DNA of 64,000 bases, from NCBI GenBank assembly GCA_041678005.1, contig JBAYOW010000004.1, positions 27,073 to 91,072 of the forward strand, in the 5' to 3' direction. The stretch is from Sulfurivermis sp041678005 (lineage in GTDB: Bacteria; Pseudomonadota; Gammaproteobacteria; Thiohalomonadales; Thiohalomonadaceae). A model generated the notes under the pieces. It was not told the DNA's origin. It did no database searches and saw only the letters and a list, made by a program, of their open reading frames with translations. Shown here piece after piece: positions 37,454 to 46,636 of the stretch. Position numbers and translations under genes: made by a program. The first letter of the stretch is position 1. Each line of letters begins with the position of its first letter.

Positions 37454-38488
37454 TCAGTCATGTAGTTTCCAGCTGATGTTTTCAGTAGCGCGCAGGGGCA
37501 CGACAACGTCGTCGGCAAAGGCATAGCTGCTAGGTACGAGCCAGTTTTCTTTGTGCAGGGTGATGCTGTCCTGATCGCGTGGCAGGCCGTAGAAATCTGC
37601 GCCGTGGTAGCTGGCAAAAGCTTCCAGCCTGTCGAGTTTGTCAACGCTGGCAAAGGCTTCGGCGTATAGCTCGATGGCGGCATGGGCACTGTATATTCCC
37701 GCACAGCCGCAGGCATGTTCCTTGGTGTTGCGGGCATGCGGCGCACTGTCGGTGCCGAGGAAAAATCTGGCATGGCCTGAGGTGGCGATTTCCAGCAGGG
37801 CTTGCCGATGGGTTTCACGCTTGAGTACGGGCAGGCAGTAGTTATGTGGGCGTATGCCGCCTGCCAGCAGGGCGTTACGATTTAGTAATAAATGTTGTGG
37901 CGTGATCGTCGCGCCGATCTTCGAACCTGACTCAAGGACAAACTTTGCCGCCTCGGCGGTGGTGATGTGCTCGACGACCACCTTTAAATCAGGGATGCGT
38001 GCCAACAATGGCGCGAGCACACGTTCAAGAAACACCCGTTCGCGGTCAAAGATGTCCACGTCATTGTCAGTGACCTCGCCATGCACCAGGAGCGGGATTT
38101 GTGCAGCGGCCATGGCGCGCAAGGTGTTTTCACAATGGCGCAGATCGGTAACTCCAGAGTCAGAGTTGGTTGTGGCACCGGCGGGATATAGTTTGACGGC
38201 AAACACTACGCCACTTTCCTTTGCCCGCCAGATTTCATCGGCAAGCGTGCTATCTGTGAGATAAAGCGTCATCAAGGGTTGAAATGAGTTGCCCGCTGGC
38301 CGTGCCGCCAGGATCCGCTCACGGTAGGCCAAAGCCTGTGCCGTGATTGTGATAGGCGTTTGCAGATTGGGCATGATGATGGCGCGGGCAAATTGTGCCG
38401 CAGTGTGGGGCAACACGGCTGCCATGGCTGCATCATCACGCAAGTGCAGATGCCAATCGTCAGGACGTGTAATAGTGAGTTTGTTCAT
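37454..38488 (-). CDS. pyrC: Dihydroorotase (class II)
   Basis: Cyclises carbamoyl-aspartate to dihydroorotate in pyrimidine synthesis. The 344-residue zinc enzyme has the first metal motif DWHLHLRDD near the start, the second His site in LLVHGEVTD, and the GTDSAPHARNTKE segment with the catalytic Asp. Length and motif order are of the class II (E. coli PyrC) type. The preceding small gene on the same strand carries an early stop codon. Confidence 0.97.
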   Translation of the reverse strand: MNKLTITRPDDWHLHLRDDAAMAAVLPHTAAQFARAIIMPNLQTPITITAQALAYRERILAARPAGNSFQPLMTLYLTDSTLADEIWRAKESGVVFAVKLYPAGATTNSDSGVTDLRHCENTLRAMAAAQIPLLVHGEVTDNDVDIFDRERVFLERVLAPLLARIPDLKVVVEHITTAEAAKFVLESGSKIGATITPQHLLLNRNALLAGGIRPHNYCLPVLKRETHRQALLEIATSGHARFFLGTDSAPHARNTKEHACGCAGIYSAHAAIELYAEAFASVDKLDRLEAFASYHGADFYGLPRDQDSITLHKENWLVPSSYAFADDVVVPLRATENISWKLHD

Positions 38489-38497
38489 GCCTGAATT

Positions 38498-38824
38498 TTA
38501 TTCGCTCGGTAGTGTTGTGCCCAATACCGCTGTCACATAGGCACGCATCGAGGCTTCCAGTACACTGCTGCCGTGGGCGAGGATGTCTGGCTCGATGGAA
38601 GCAGACCATTCCTGCGTGCCTTCGGTGTCCCAGTTGAGATCGATCTTCAGTTCTTCGATGATGGGGCCGCCTTGTGACCAGTAACGCGTGGGCTGCCATT
38701 GGCGCGGCGGCAGCTTGTGCCCTGGGTGATACAGCCAATTGCCATTTTGTTGCATAAGTTCAAGACCACGCGCCCTGGCGACCCAGTAGTCAAGTTAGTC
38801 TCCGCTAAGTTGGTCTGTCTGCAT
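38498..38824 (-). pseudogene. NinX-like (DUF2591-type) small protein with an in-frame stop at codon 10
   Basis: The frame from ATG 38824 reads MQTDQLSGD, then TAA (38795-38797), then LDYWVARARGLEL and on to 38498. GGAG stands nine bases before this ATG, and the residues after the stop (LDYWVARA) are what I expect in the N-terminus of the family. The remainder has YWSQGGPIIEELKI and the C-terminal SVLEASMRAYVTAVLG, as in phage NinX-like proteins. A shorter product could start at Met 38755 (85 residues) but lacks a clear Shine-Dalgarno. It lies nine bases from pyrC. Function unknown; a sequencing error is possible. Confidence 0.62.
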
Positions 38825-38987
38825 AATGCGTTGCTCCGGTGAGCGTAAATTGGTGTTCATATGATATAGCTGTCATGCATGATTGTCATGGCAATGGGAA
38901 GGATACACCAGGGGAACGCATACTTGCCTATTCACTGGAACGAGGCTACGTGAAAGTGTGTTGGCCCTGAGCGGATATAATTTTCAC

Positions 38988-39317
38988 ATGAATGAAATTT
39001 TATTTTTACTGGTTTTGCTTGCCGTGATCTGGTTTTGGCTGGATTCCATGCGTGCGCGTGAACTAGCACTACAAGCAGCACGCCGTGCCTGCAAGCAACA
39101 GGAAATGCAGTTGCTGGATGAAACGGTTGCCCTGATAAAGCTGCGGCTTGGGCGGGATGATTCTGGGCACGTGGTCTGGCGTCGGCAATTTCGTTTTGAA
39201 TTCACGCATGAGGGTGCCAATCGCAGCCAAGGTGAAGTGGGGTTTCTCGGCCGGCAGATCACCAGCTTATATATGGATATGGGGTCTTTTGCCTTGCATG
39301 AGCTGGATAATGATTAG
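38988..39317 (+). CDS. DUF3301-like small membrane-anchored protein
   Basis: A 109-residue protein with one N-terminal hydrophobic helix (about residues 3-16, ILFLLVLLAVIWFW) and a cytosolic part with RARELALQAARRACKQQEMQLLDETVAL and the C-terminal FRFEFTHEGANRSQGEVGFLGRQI. This fits DUF3301, of unknown function, widespread in gammaproteobacteria. I choose the ATG at 38988 because the open frame upstream is not typical of the family. Confidence 0.82.
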   Translation: MNEILFLLVLLAVIWFWLDSMRARELALQAARRACKQQEMQLLDETVALIKLRLGRDDSGHVVWRRQFRFEFTHEGANRSQGEVGFLGRQITSLYMDMGSFALHELDND

Positions 39318-39412
39318 ATATGAGGCAGATTGGCTCAATTGCTGAGGACACAGCGCATGGAAACAAGAAAAAGACTCGCTTTGCCTTTCATGCTTGAATC
39401 TTATTGCCGCAT

Positions 39413-40795
39413 TCAAGAATTGATGCCACCTTTGGTCAATTGTAATGGGTCGAGTAGTTGGCGCAATTCTGGTTCACTGAGGTCGGTTGTTTCTTTGGCC
39501 ACATCTATGATTGAACGATTTTCGCGGTAGGCCTGTTTGGCTATAGCGGCACCTTTTTCGTAGCCTATGTGTCGGTTCAAGGCGGTAATCAGAATAGGAT
39601 TGCGTGCCAGCGTCTGTTGTATGCCTGCGGTGTTGACGGTAAATCCTGCCATCGCCTTGTCGGCCAGGATTCGACAGGCGCCGCTCAGCAGCTGGATGCT
39701 TTCGAGCAGATTTTTAGCGATCACCGGCAGCATGACGTTGAGCTGAAAATTGCCGTGTTGTCCACCGATATTGATTGCCACATCATTGCCCATTACCTGG
39801 GCGCACACCATCATCACTGCCTCTGGAATAACGGGGTTAACCTTGCCCGGCATGATGGAGCTGCCGGGTTGCAGATCTTCAAGATGAATCTCGGCAATGC
39901 CGGACAGTGGGCCTGAATTCATCCAGCGCAGGTCATTGGCGATCTTCATCAGTGCGACGGCGAGGGTCTTCAATTGTCCACTCATCTCTACCGCCGCATC
40001 CTGTGAAGACAGACCGGCAAAATAGTTATCCATGGCGGTGAAAGAAAGCCCGGTACTGCGGCTCAGCGCAGCGGCAACCCGTGGGCCAAAATCTGCCGGG
40101 GTATTTATGCCTGTGCCAACTGCAGTGCCGCCCTGCACCAGGGCGCGTAGGCGCGGCAGGCTGGCATGTATACGGTCAATGCTGTGTTGCAGCTGCGTGA
40201 CCCAGCCGGAAATCTCCTGGCCGAAAGTGACGGGCATGGCATCCATCAAATGAGTTCGGCCAGTTTTTACCACACCCTCGAGCTCGCTGGCGCGTGCCTT
40301 GGTGGTGGCAACGAGATGCTGTAGCGCAGGCAGTAATTGCTCTTCGATTTCCAGGCAGGCGGCAACATGAATTGCGCTGGGGAAGACGTCGTTGGAACTT
40401 TGACTCATGTTGACGTGATCATTGGGGCGTATCTTGCTGCCGAGATTTTGCGTAGCCAGCGTTGCGACCACTTCATTGGCATTCATGTTGGAAGAAGTGC
40501 CCGACCCGGTCTGGAAAATATCAATAGGGAATTGAGCGTCATACTGGCCGGCGCTGACGGCCTGGGCGGCACTGATGATTGCCTCGGCAATATCCTTATC
40601 CAGCAGGCCAAGCTCTGCGTTGACATCGGCACAGGCCAGTTTGATCAGGCCTAGTGCGCGGATCAGTGGACGCGGCAAGGGCTGGCCTGAAACTGGAAAA
40701 TTATCCACGACGCGTTGGGTCTGGGCACCATATAAAGCATCAGCTGGAACCTGCACCTCGCCTAAGCTGTCTTTTTCAATGCGGTATTTATTCAT
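39413..40795 (-). CDS. fumC: Fumarate hydratase class II
   Basis: The iron-independent fumarase of the TCA cycle, fumarate to malate. The 460-residue product begins MNKYRIEKDSLGEVQVPADA and carries the fumarate-lyase signature GSSIMPGKVNP and the catalytic His/Ser regions (GRTHLMDAMP, QSSNDVFPS). The open frame extends 51 codons upstream without family similarity, so I start at 40795. It is divergent from the pdh operon. Confidence 0.96.
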   Translation of the reverse strand: MNKYRIEKDSLGEVQVPADALYGAQTQRVVDNFPVSGQPLPRPLIRALGLIKLACADVNAELGLLDKDIAEAIISAAQAVSAGQYDAQFPIDIFQTGSGTSSNMNANEVVATLATQNLGSKIRPNDHVNMSQSSNDVFPSAIHVAACLEIEEQLLPALQHLVATTKARASELEGVVKTGRTHLMDAMPVTFGQEISGWVTQLQHSIDRIHASLPRLRALVQGGTAVGTGINTPADFGPRVAAALSRSTGLSFTAMDNYFAGLSSQDAAVEMSGQLKTLAVALMKIANDLRWMNSGPLSGIAEIHLEDLQPGSSIMPGKVNPVIPEAVMMVCAQVMGNDVAINIGGQHGNFQLNVMLPVIAKNLLESIQLLSGACRILADKAMAGFTVNTAGIQQTLARNPILITALNRHIGYEKGAAIAKQAYRENRSIIDVAKETTDLSEPELRQLLDPLQLTKGGINS

Positions 40796-40848
40796 TTTGG
40801 CTGTTAGTTTTCGTCTGTATATGTGGCTTGACTGATAACCTAGTGTTA

Positions 40849-40877
40849 TTGTCAATTTATTGAATGTTTTATGATAC
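40849..40877 (+). promoter_or_regulatory. Putative pdhA promoter
   Basis: TTGTCA (40849-40854) and TGATAC (40872-40877) are 17 bases apart in the fumC-pdhA divergent gap; TATGAT two bases earlier is an alternative -10. The match is moderate and rests on pattern only. Confidence 0.35.
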
Positions 40878-40931
40878 ACATGATACTTGCTTTCAGCTGC
40901 ATGTGGCTGAATTGGGCACAGGAGAAATTTG

Positions 40932-41924
40932 ATGGATACAGCAGACAAGAAACGTGTGCTGCGTGAGATGCTATTTGCGCGGCGCTTTGAGGAACGCTGT
41001 TATGAGGCATATGCAGAACGCAAAATCGGTGGTTTTTTGCATCTTTACCCAGGTCAAGAGGCTTGTGCCATAGGCGTAATGGAGGCGGCACGGCCGGGGC
41101 ATGACTACGTAATTACTGGCTACCGCGATCATATTCATGCCATTAAATGCGGTGTTGAACCCAAGGCAGTGATGGCCGAACTGTATGGCAAAGAAACAGG
41201 TTGTAGTAAGGGACGCGGCGGTTCCATGCATTTGTTTGATATTAGCAAACGTTTTATGGGTGGCTATGCCCTGGTGGGTGGGCCGTTTCCGCTGGCGGCG
41301 GGCATGGCCAAGGCGATTCAGCTGCAGGGCGGCGATGAGATTGCGATTTGTTTTTTAGGTGATGCCGCCAATAATCAGGGTACCTTTCATGAAACCATGA
41401 ACATGGCGGCATTGTGGCATTTGCCAGTGCTGTTTGTTTGTGAAAATAATTCCTATGGCATAGGCACAGTCTCACATCGCTCCACGGCAGTGACTGAACA
41501 ATACAAGCGCGTCTGCGCCTATGACATGGCGGCCGAGCAGGCAGATGGACAGGATGTCGAGGCGGTGTATGCCATAGCAAGCAAGGCGGTGAATTTTGTG
41601 CGTTCCGGCAAGGGGCCGTTTTTTCTTGAATTGTGTACCTACCGTTATCGTGGGCATTCCATGTCGGATGCCGGTACTTATCGCACCAAGGCAGAAGTGG
41701 CTGAATGGGCCAAACGCGACCCGATCTTCATTTTGCGTGACCGGCTAATTGCAGCTGGCGAGCTTACACAGGCAGATTATGAGCTCATGGATAAAGATAT
41801 CCTTGTCGAGATCGAGGATGAGGTCATTGCCTATGCGGAAAATTCACCAGAGCCTCGTGTCGAGGAGCTGGAAAAATATGTCCTGGCAGAAAATGACCCT
41901 TGGGTGATGGGAGGAGTCAGCTGA
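40932..41924 (+). CDS. pdhA: Pyruvate dehydrogenase E1 alpha subunit
   Basis: Thiamine-diphosphate-dependent decarboxylase subunit that works as a heterotetramer with PdhB. The 330-residue product starts at ATG 40932 with AGGAGA upstream. Seen are IGGFLHLYPGQEACAIGV, GKETGCSKGRGGSMH, the ThDP motif beginning LGDAANNQG and ending CENNSYGIGT, and the RYRGHSMSDAGTYRT loop. Pyruvate is the likely substrate from overall pattern; a related 2-oxo acid or acetoin is possible. Many gammaproteobacteria use the homodimeric AceE form, so the alpha/beta form is notable. Confidence 0.9.
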   Translation: MDTADKKRVLREMLFARRFEERCYEAYAERKIGGFLHLYPGQEACAIGVMEAARPGHDYVITGYRDHIHAIKCGVEPKAVMAELYGKETGCSKGRGGSMHLFDISKRFMGGYALVGGPFPLAAGMAKAIQLQGGDEIAICFLGDAANNQGTFHETMNMAALWHLPVLFVCENNSYGIGTVSHRSTAVTEQYKRVCAYDMAAEQADGQDVEAVYAIASKAVNFVRSGKGPFFLELCTYRYRGHSMSDAGTYRTKAEVAEWAKRDPIFILRDRLIAAGELTQADYELMDKDILVEIEDEVIAYAENSPEPRVEELEKYVLAENDPWVMGGVS

Positions 41925-42904
41925 TGGCCACGCTAATGTATTGGGAGGCAATACGTCGTGCTCACGACGAGGAGATGGCGCGTGATCCAATGGTGATCGC
42001 GATGGGTGAGGATATCGGTATCGCCGGTGGCACCTACAAGGCTACGCAGGGTTTGTATGATAAATACGGCCCTGCGCGGGTGATCGATACGCCGATCTCG
42101 GAAAATAGTTTTACTGGTATCGGCATCGGCGCTTCTTTTTTGGGTGTACGCCCAATAATTGAATTGATGTCGGTAAATTTCGCCTGGCTGGCGATGGATC
42201 AGATCTTCAACTCCGCCGCCAAGGTTCGCTATATGTCAGGCGGGCAACTAACCGCGCCTGTGGTGATCCGCTCGCCTGGTGGCGTTGCCCACCAGCTCGG
42301 CGCACAGCATTCAGCACGCATGGAAAAGGTATTTATGGGCATTGCAGGTCTGCGTGTGGTAACACCATCCAATCCAAAACAGGCCTATGGGCTGCTCAAA
42401 AGTGCTGTGCGCTGCAATGATCCGGTGTTCATCAACGAACATGAGTTGATGTACAACTTAACGGGCGAGGTTCCTGATAGTGAGTACTTCCACCCACTGG
42501 AAGGCTCTGAAATTGTGCGCCCTGGTCGAGATATCACGCTGTTTGGCTATAACATCTCCGTCCACTGGAATCTGCAGGCAGCCGGGATACTAATGCGCGA
42601 TCATGGCATTGAGGCCGAGGTGATAGACCTTTATGCCTTGTCGCCGCTGGACAGGGCAGGTATCCGTGCCTCGGTCAGCAAGACTCATCGTGCCATCATT
42701 GTCGAGGAGGCCGAGGCACCAGTGGGCGTGGGCGCTGAAGTGATGGCGATCATCAATGAGGAATGCTTCTTTGAGCTGGATGCTGCGCCGGTGCGCGTGT
42801 CCGCCAGGATGTTGCCAATACCATTTAATCGCACGCTGGAAAAAGCTGCTATTCCCGATATCCAGGATATAGTCGCGGCAGTGCTGAAAATGATGGGTAG
42901 ATAG
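41924..42904 (+). CDS. pdhB: Pyruvate dehydrogenase E1 beta subunit
   Basis: Partner of PdhA completing the E1 active site. The 326-residue product has the catalytic-region pattern GEDIGIAGGTYKATQGL, DTPISENSFTGIGIGA and RSPGGVAHQLGAQHS, and the C-terminal transketolase-like domain. The ATG overlaps the pdhA stop (TGATG), and GGAGG lies just upstream, so the two are coupled. I start at 41924 though the frame opens eight codons earlier inside pdhA. Confidence 0.93.
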   Translation: MATLMYWEAIRRAHDEEMARDPMVIAMGEDIGIAGGTYKATQGLYDKYGPARVIDTPISENSFTGIGIGASFLGVRPIIELMSVNFAWLAMDQIFNSAAKVRYMSGGQLTAPVVIRSPGGVAHQLGAQHSARMEKVFMGIAGLRVVTPSNPKQAYGLLKSAVRCNDPVFINEHELMYNLTGEVPDSEYFHPLEGSEIVRPGRDITLFGYNISVHWNLQAAGILMRDHGIEAEVIDLYALSPLDRAGIRASVSKTHRAIIVEEAEAPVGVGAEVMAIINEECFFELDAAPVRVSARMLPIPFNRTLEKAAIPDIQDIVAAVLKMMGR

Positions 42905-42952
42905 CCTGTTTGGCTTATACTGGCAGGCTAAATTCAACCGGAAACCCTACGC

Positions 42953-45649
42953 ATGACCGAAGCTTATGTAATCAAAATGCCGCAGCTCTCCGACACCATG
43001 ACCGAGGGCGTGGTGGTCAGCTGGGAGAAGAAGATAGGCGATGAAATTCGCCGTGGTGATATTGTCGCAACGGTGGAGACCGATAAGGCTATCATGGATG
43101 TCGAGGTGTTTCGCGATGGCTGGTTATCCGGCCCACTGGTTGATGTCGATAGTACAGTGGCAGTCGGCGAGTCCTTGGGCTATCTCGTCGCGCAAGCAAA
43201 TCAGGTGTCACATGCAGGATTGGCAGCCAAACCCAAGGCTGAAACCATCAAGCCTGAGACCATAGATACTACTTCTATAGCAAGCGCTCCGGTATCTTCG
43301 TCGGCAATTGATAAAGCTCGGGCTACAGACAGACCACAAAATAAATTGGCCACGCCACTATCGCGCCAACTGGCCGCCAGTCTGTATGTCAATCTCAATA
43401 ATCTCACAGGCACCGGCCCACAGGGCGAGATCACAGCCGACGATGTGCGCAAGGCGCAGCCGGTAGAGCGTCCCACCGAAGTGGCCGAGGCTATTCCCGC
43501 ACATGTCATGCCGGAGATCCAGGTGCCTGGTCATGGTCGACCCATGAACACCATGGAAAAAGCAGTCAGCCATTCGATGACGGCGGCGCTGACCATGCCA
43601 ACGTTTCGCGTCACCACACATGCCCAGCCAGCCGCCCTGCTCAAGGCCGCCAAGCGTAAGGGTGTGTCAATAACCGTAGCCATTGCCAAGGCCTGTGCCG
43701 AGGCCATTGCCCAGAATCCTGGCATCAACTGGGCCTATCAACCGGTGGACAAGCTGGTTGAACGCACACAGGTCGATATCGGCATAGCTGTATCGGCTGA
43801 GGGCGGCGGACTGGTAGTGCCCGTGTTGCGTCATTGCGAATCACGCCAGCTTGATGATCTGAATGCCAACTGGCAAGACCTGCTGGCTCGTGCCCGCCAG
43901 CGCCGTCTGGCACCAGAGGAATATGCCAATCCAACCTTCTTGATCTCCAATATGGGAATGCTGGGCGTCAGCCATTTTGATGCCATACCAACCCCTGGTA
44001 CAGCGGCGATCCTCGCCATTGCCACGGCTGGACTTGCGGGCATGCCACTTACCATTACTGCCGATCAGCGCGTGGTCAATGGGGCTGACGTAGCACTGTT
44101 TCTCAATACACTGAAAGAAAAGATCGAACAGCCACAGGATTGGCTTGGTTCCTTGGGGTCTGTTATTCCCGAGGGCGATTGGGATTATGACGTGGCCGTA
44201 ATCGGCGGTGGCCCAGGTGGTGAGGACTGTGCCCGCGAACTCGCAGGGCATGGCCTTAAGGTGGCCATGATCAACGACGCCCCATTCCCAGGCGGGGAAT
44301 GCCTGTGGCGTGGCTGTATTCCATCCAAGGCATGGCGTGCTGCCGCCGATCGCCTGCGCGATCGGGCACAGGATGAATTACTTGGCGTGCTGGGTACGCA
44401 AAATACCAAACTGGATTGGGGGAAACTGCAGGATCACCGCCGCTTCGTGCTTGAAGAACGCGGCCAAATGGCGCTTAAGGCCGATAAAGGCGTAAAGATC
44501 GACGTCATTCAGGGCTTTGCCTCGTTTGAAACCGAACATAGACTCTATATCGATAAATCAGGCAATATCGACAACCCCTACCAACGGGCAAATTATTCCG
44601 GTCATGGTCAGGGTCGACATATTAGTTTCGGCTGCGCCGTCATTGCCACCGGTGCGCCGCCCTTTGTGCCACCCATCCCTGGCGTACAGGAAGGCATTGA
44701 AAATGGCGGGGTGTTGACCTCCGATACGGTTTGGATGCTTACCCAGGTACCAAAGCGTCTGGCCATCATTGGTGGTGGCGCCATAGGCATGGAAATGGCA
44801 CAAATCTTCCAGGATTTTGGCAGCGAGGTATTGCTGCTGGAACGTGGTGAACGTGTGCTGGCCGAAGTAGAAGCAGAAATTGCCAATACCCTTACAACAA
44901 TTTTAGTCAATGAGCCGCGCCTCAACATAATCACCGGCGCAACCAACCAGGCCATCAAGGGTAACCCCGGAAGCATGCAGCTAAATTACAGCACTGCCGA
45001 GGGTGAACTATCCTGCAACTGCGATTACATCCTGCTCGCCACGGGCAAACGTCCAGAGCTCAACGCACTCAAACTGGAAAATGCAGGGGTACTTATCGAG
45101 AGCCATGTCATTAAGGCAGATGATCGCGGCCGTACCTCGGTGCCACATATTTATGCCGTGGGAGATGTTATTGGCGGCTACATGCTGGCGCACACGGCCG
45201 CCCAGCAAGGGCGCATTGCTGCCGCCGGTATACTCGGCGAGTCCATGCGCTACGATGAAAGCAAGGATTCAGGTGTGATTTTCACGCGCCCCCAGGCCGG
45301 CTTTGTCGGCCTGTCAATAGCACAGGCCAAGGCGCGTGGCATTGATGCCGTGGAAGTCAAAGTACCGCTGAATATCGACGCCAAGGCGATGATCAACGGT
45401 GAGCAACATGGCTTGATCAAACTCGTAGCCGATAAAAACACGCAGAAGATCATCGGCGTGCACCTGCTTGCCGATCATACCGACACCCTTATCGGTGAGG
45501 CTGTGGTTATAGTCAGTGCTGAGCTTAGCCTCGCACAACTCGCCGAGGCCATTCACCCACACCCGACACAGACCGAACTGTTTGGCGATCTGGCCAGACG
45601 GCTGTTGTCACGCCTGCGCAGGAGCAAGGCAAAAGCCAAAACAAGCTGA
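42953..45649 (+). CDS. Fused E2-E3: dihydrolipoamide acyltransferase plus dihydrolipoamide dehydrogenase
   Basis: An 898-residue fusion. In order: lipoyl domain (about 1-80, lipoyl Lys45 in VETDKAIMD), linker, subunit-binding domain (about 132-168), E2 catalytic domain (about 190-395) and E3 flavoprotein (about 411-890). E3 has the FAD motif VAVIGGGPGG, redox Cys450 and Cys455 (GGECLWRGCIPSK), and the C-terminal HPHPTQTE. In E2 the usual DHRxxDG motif is DQRVVNG: Gln372 (codon 44066-44068) replaces the catalytic His, Asn376 the Asp. It follows pdhB by 48 bases. Acetyl transfer may be impaired, or work by another route. Confidence 0.93.
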   Translation: MTEAYVIKMPQLSDTMTEGVVVSWEKKIGDEIRRGDIVATVETDKAIMDVEVFRDGWLSGPLVDVDSTVAVGESLGYLVAQANQVSHAGLAAKPKAETIKPETIDTTSIASAPVSSSAIDKARATDRPQNKLATPLSRQLAASLYVNLNNLTGTGPQGEITADDVRKAQPVERPTEVAEAIPAHVMPEIQVPGHGRPMNTMEKAVSHSMTAALTMPTFRVTTHAQPAALLKAAKRKGVSITVAIAKACAEAIAQNPGINWAYQPVDKLVERTQVDIGIAVSAEGGGLVVPVLRHCESRQLDDLNANWQDLLARARQRRLAPEEYANPTFLISNMGMLGVSHFDAIPTPGTAAILAIATAGLAGMPLTITADQRVVNGADVALFLNTLKEKIEQPQDWLGSLGSVIPEGDWDYDVAVIGGGPGGEDCARELAGHGLKVAMINDAPFPGGECLWRGCIPSKAWRAAADRLRDRAQDELLGVLGTQNTKLDWGKLQDHRRFVLEERGQMALKADKGVKIDVIQGFASFETEHRLYIDKSGNIDNPYQRANYSGHGQGRHISFGCAVIATGAPPFVPPIPGVQEGIENGGVLTSDTVWMLTQVPKRLAIIGGGAIGMEMAQIFQDFGSEVLLLERGERVLAEVEAEIANTLTTILVNEPRLNIITGATNQAIKGNPGSMQLNYSTAEGELSCNCDYILLATGKRPELNALKLENAGVLIESHVIKADDRGRTSVPHIYAVGDVIGGYMLAHTAAQQGRIAAAGILGESMRYDESKDSGVIFTRPQAGFVGLSIAQAKARGIDAVEVKVPLNIDAKAMINGEQHGLIKLVADKNTQKIIGVHLLADHTDTLIGEAVVIVSAELSLAQLAEAIHPHPTQTELFGDLARRLLSRLRRSKAKAKTS

Positions 45650-45699
45650 GCATGGTGCCACGGCCTGAAAAGCCGACTCGTTATGGCCCTGAAATCAGC

Positions 45700-45728
45700 C
45701 CGTTCCCGCACTGGGAGCGGTTTTGTTT
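45700..45728 (+). terminator. Terminator of the pdh operon
   Basis: A CCGTTCCC / GGGAGCGG stem (8 bp, one G-T pair) with a 5-base loop, followed by TTTTGTTT. It lies 50 bases after the E2-E3 stop. Confidence 0.75.
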
Positions 45729-45760
45729 CTGACCTGGTTTATGCGATTACAATGATTTGA

Positions 45761-45784
45761 TTTGGTACGTACCGCGCACCAATA
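45761..45784. repeat. Palindrome of the TTGG...GCGCACCAA family, copy 2
   Basis: The unit TTTGGTACGTACCGCGCACC and its next four bases align with 23537-23560 and 52635-52658 without gaps. It lies between the 3' ends of the pdh operon and the usp gene. Confidence 0.55.
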
Positions 45785-45808
45785 AGCATTTTGAGTAATG
45801 TCTCAATC

Positions 45809-46636
45809 TCAAGAACCGCGCACTACCAACACCGGGCAGTTGGCCGTGCTGATCACCTGTGATGATACGCTGCCATGGATCACGCTCATGATGCCACTAC
45901 GGCCATGGCTGCCCACAACGATCAAATCCGCATCCGTCTCACGCGCCGCCTCAGCAATCATTACATCAGCACGACCTGTTACCACGCGCATCTCACAAGC
46001 CACGCCCAGCGCGGCGGCACGCTGGCACACCGCCGCCACACTTTCCTCGGCAGCAGTAAGCCCTGCGTCTTCCGCTGTTGCGTAGACCACGCTAAGCGGC
46101 AGTTCCCAGGATTGTGCCAGGGCAAGTGCGGTGTCCACGGCAGCCGCGCTGTGTTCCGCCCCATCCGTTGCAAGCAGAATACGATCGCGCCACAATTTGC
46201 TCCCGCGCGGTACGACCAACACATTGGCTGTCGCCTGGCCTATAACTCGACCAGTAGCATCGCCCAGCATTAAATGGGCCAGACCACGTCTGCCGCGCCG
46301 GCCCATAATGATCCAATCTGCCCCCTGTTCTTCAGCGGCGGCCGTGATCTCCACATGTGGCGCATCACCATGTGCCAGCACGGTGCTACAGGGCACTCCA
46401 CGAGCAGCTGCTTGTTGCACGATCTCATCAAGGTGAGCCTGAGCCTCTTTATCCTGCTCCTCAAGCAAAGCCCCCGTGCCGACCATTTCCAGATCGTCGC
46501 CAAACAACACCATGGTCATGGCGGTCAGCTTGCCGCCATATTGTTTCGCCATATCGATGGCGACGCGTACCGCACTTGCCGAATACTCCGATCCATCGGA
46601 AGTGACCATTACATGATGAGGAGTTGATGTATTCAT
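45809..46636 (-). CDS. Tandem universal stress protein
   Basis: A 275-residue protein with two Usp domains (about 5-145 and 150-273). Each ends with an ATP-binding-like motif: GRRGRRGLAHLMLGD in the first, and GSHGRSGIMSVIHGSVSSQVI in the second. Tandem Usp proteins respond to energy or oxidative stress. Its start overlaps the transporter stop by four bases (ATGA), so it is coupled to the TSUP transporter. Confidence 0.9.
   Translation of the reverse strand: MNTSTPHHVMVTSDGSEYSASAVRVAIDMAKQYGGKLTAMTMVLFGDDLEMVGTGALLEEQDKEAQAHLDEIVQQAAARGVPCSTVLAHGDAPHVEITAAAEEQGADWIIMGRRGRRGLAHLMLGDATGRVIGQATANVLVVPRGSKLWRDRILLATDGAEHSAAAVDTALALAQSWELPLSVVYATAEDAGLTAAEESVAAVCQRAAALGVACEMRVVTGRADVMIAEAARETDADLIVVGSHGRSGIMSVIHGSVSSQVISTANCPVLVVRGS

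Noticed and set aside
40796..40948. 51-codon N-terminal extension of fumC
   Set aside because: The sequence is unlike fumarases and would run into the pdhA promoter and start.
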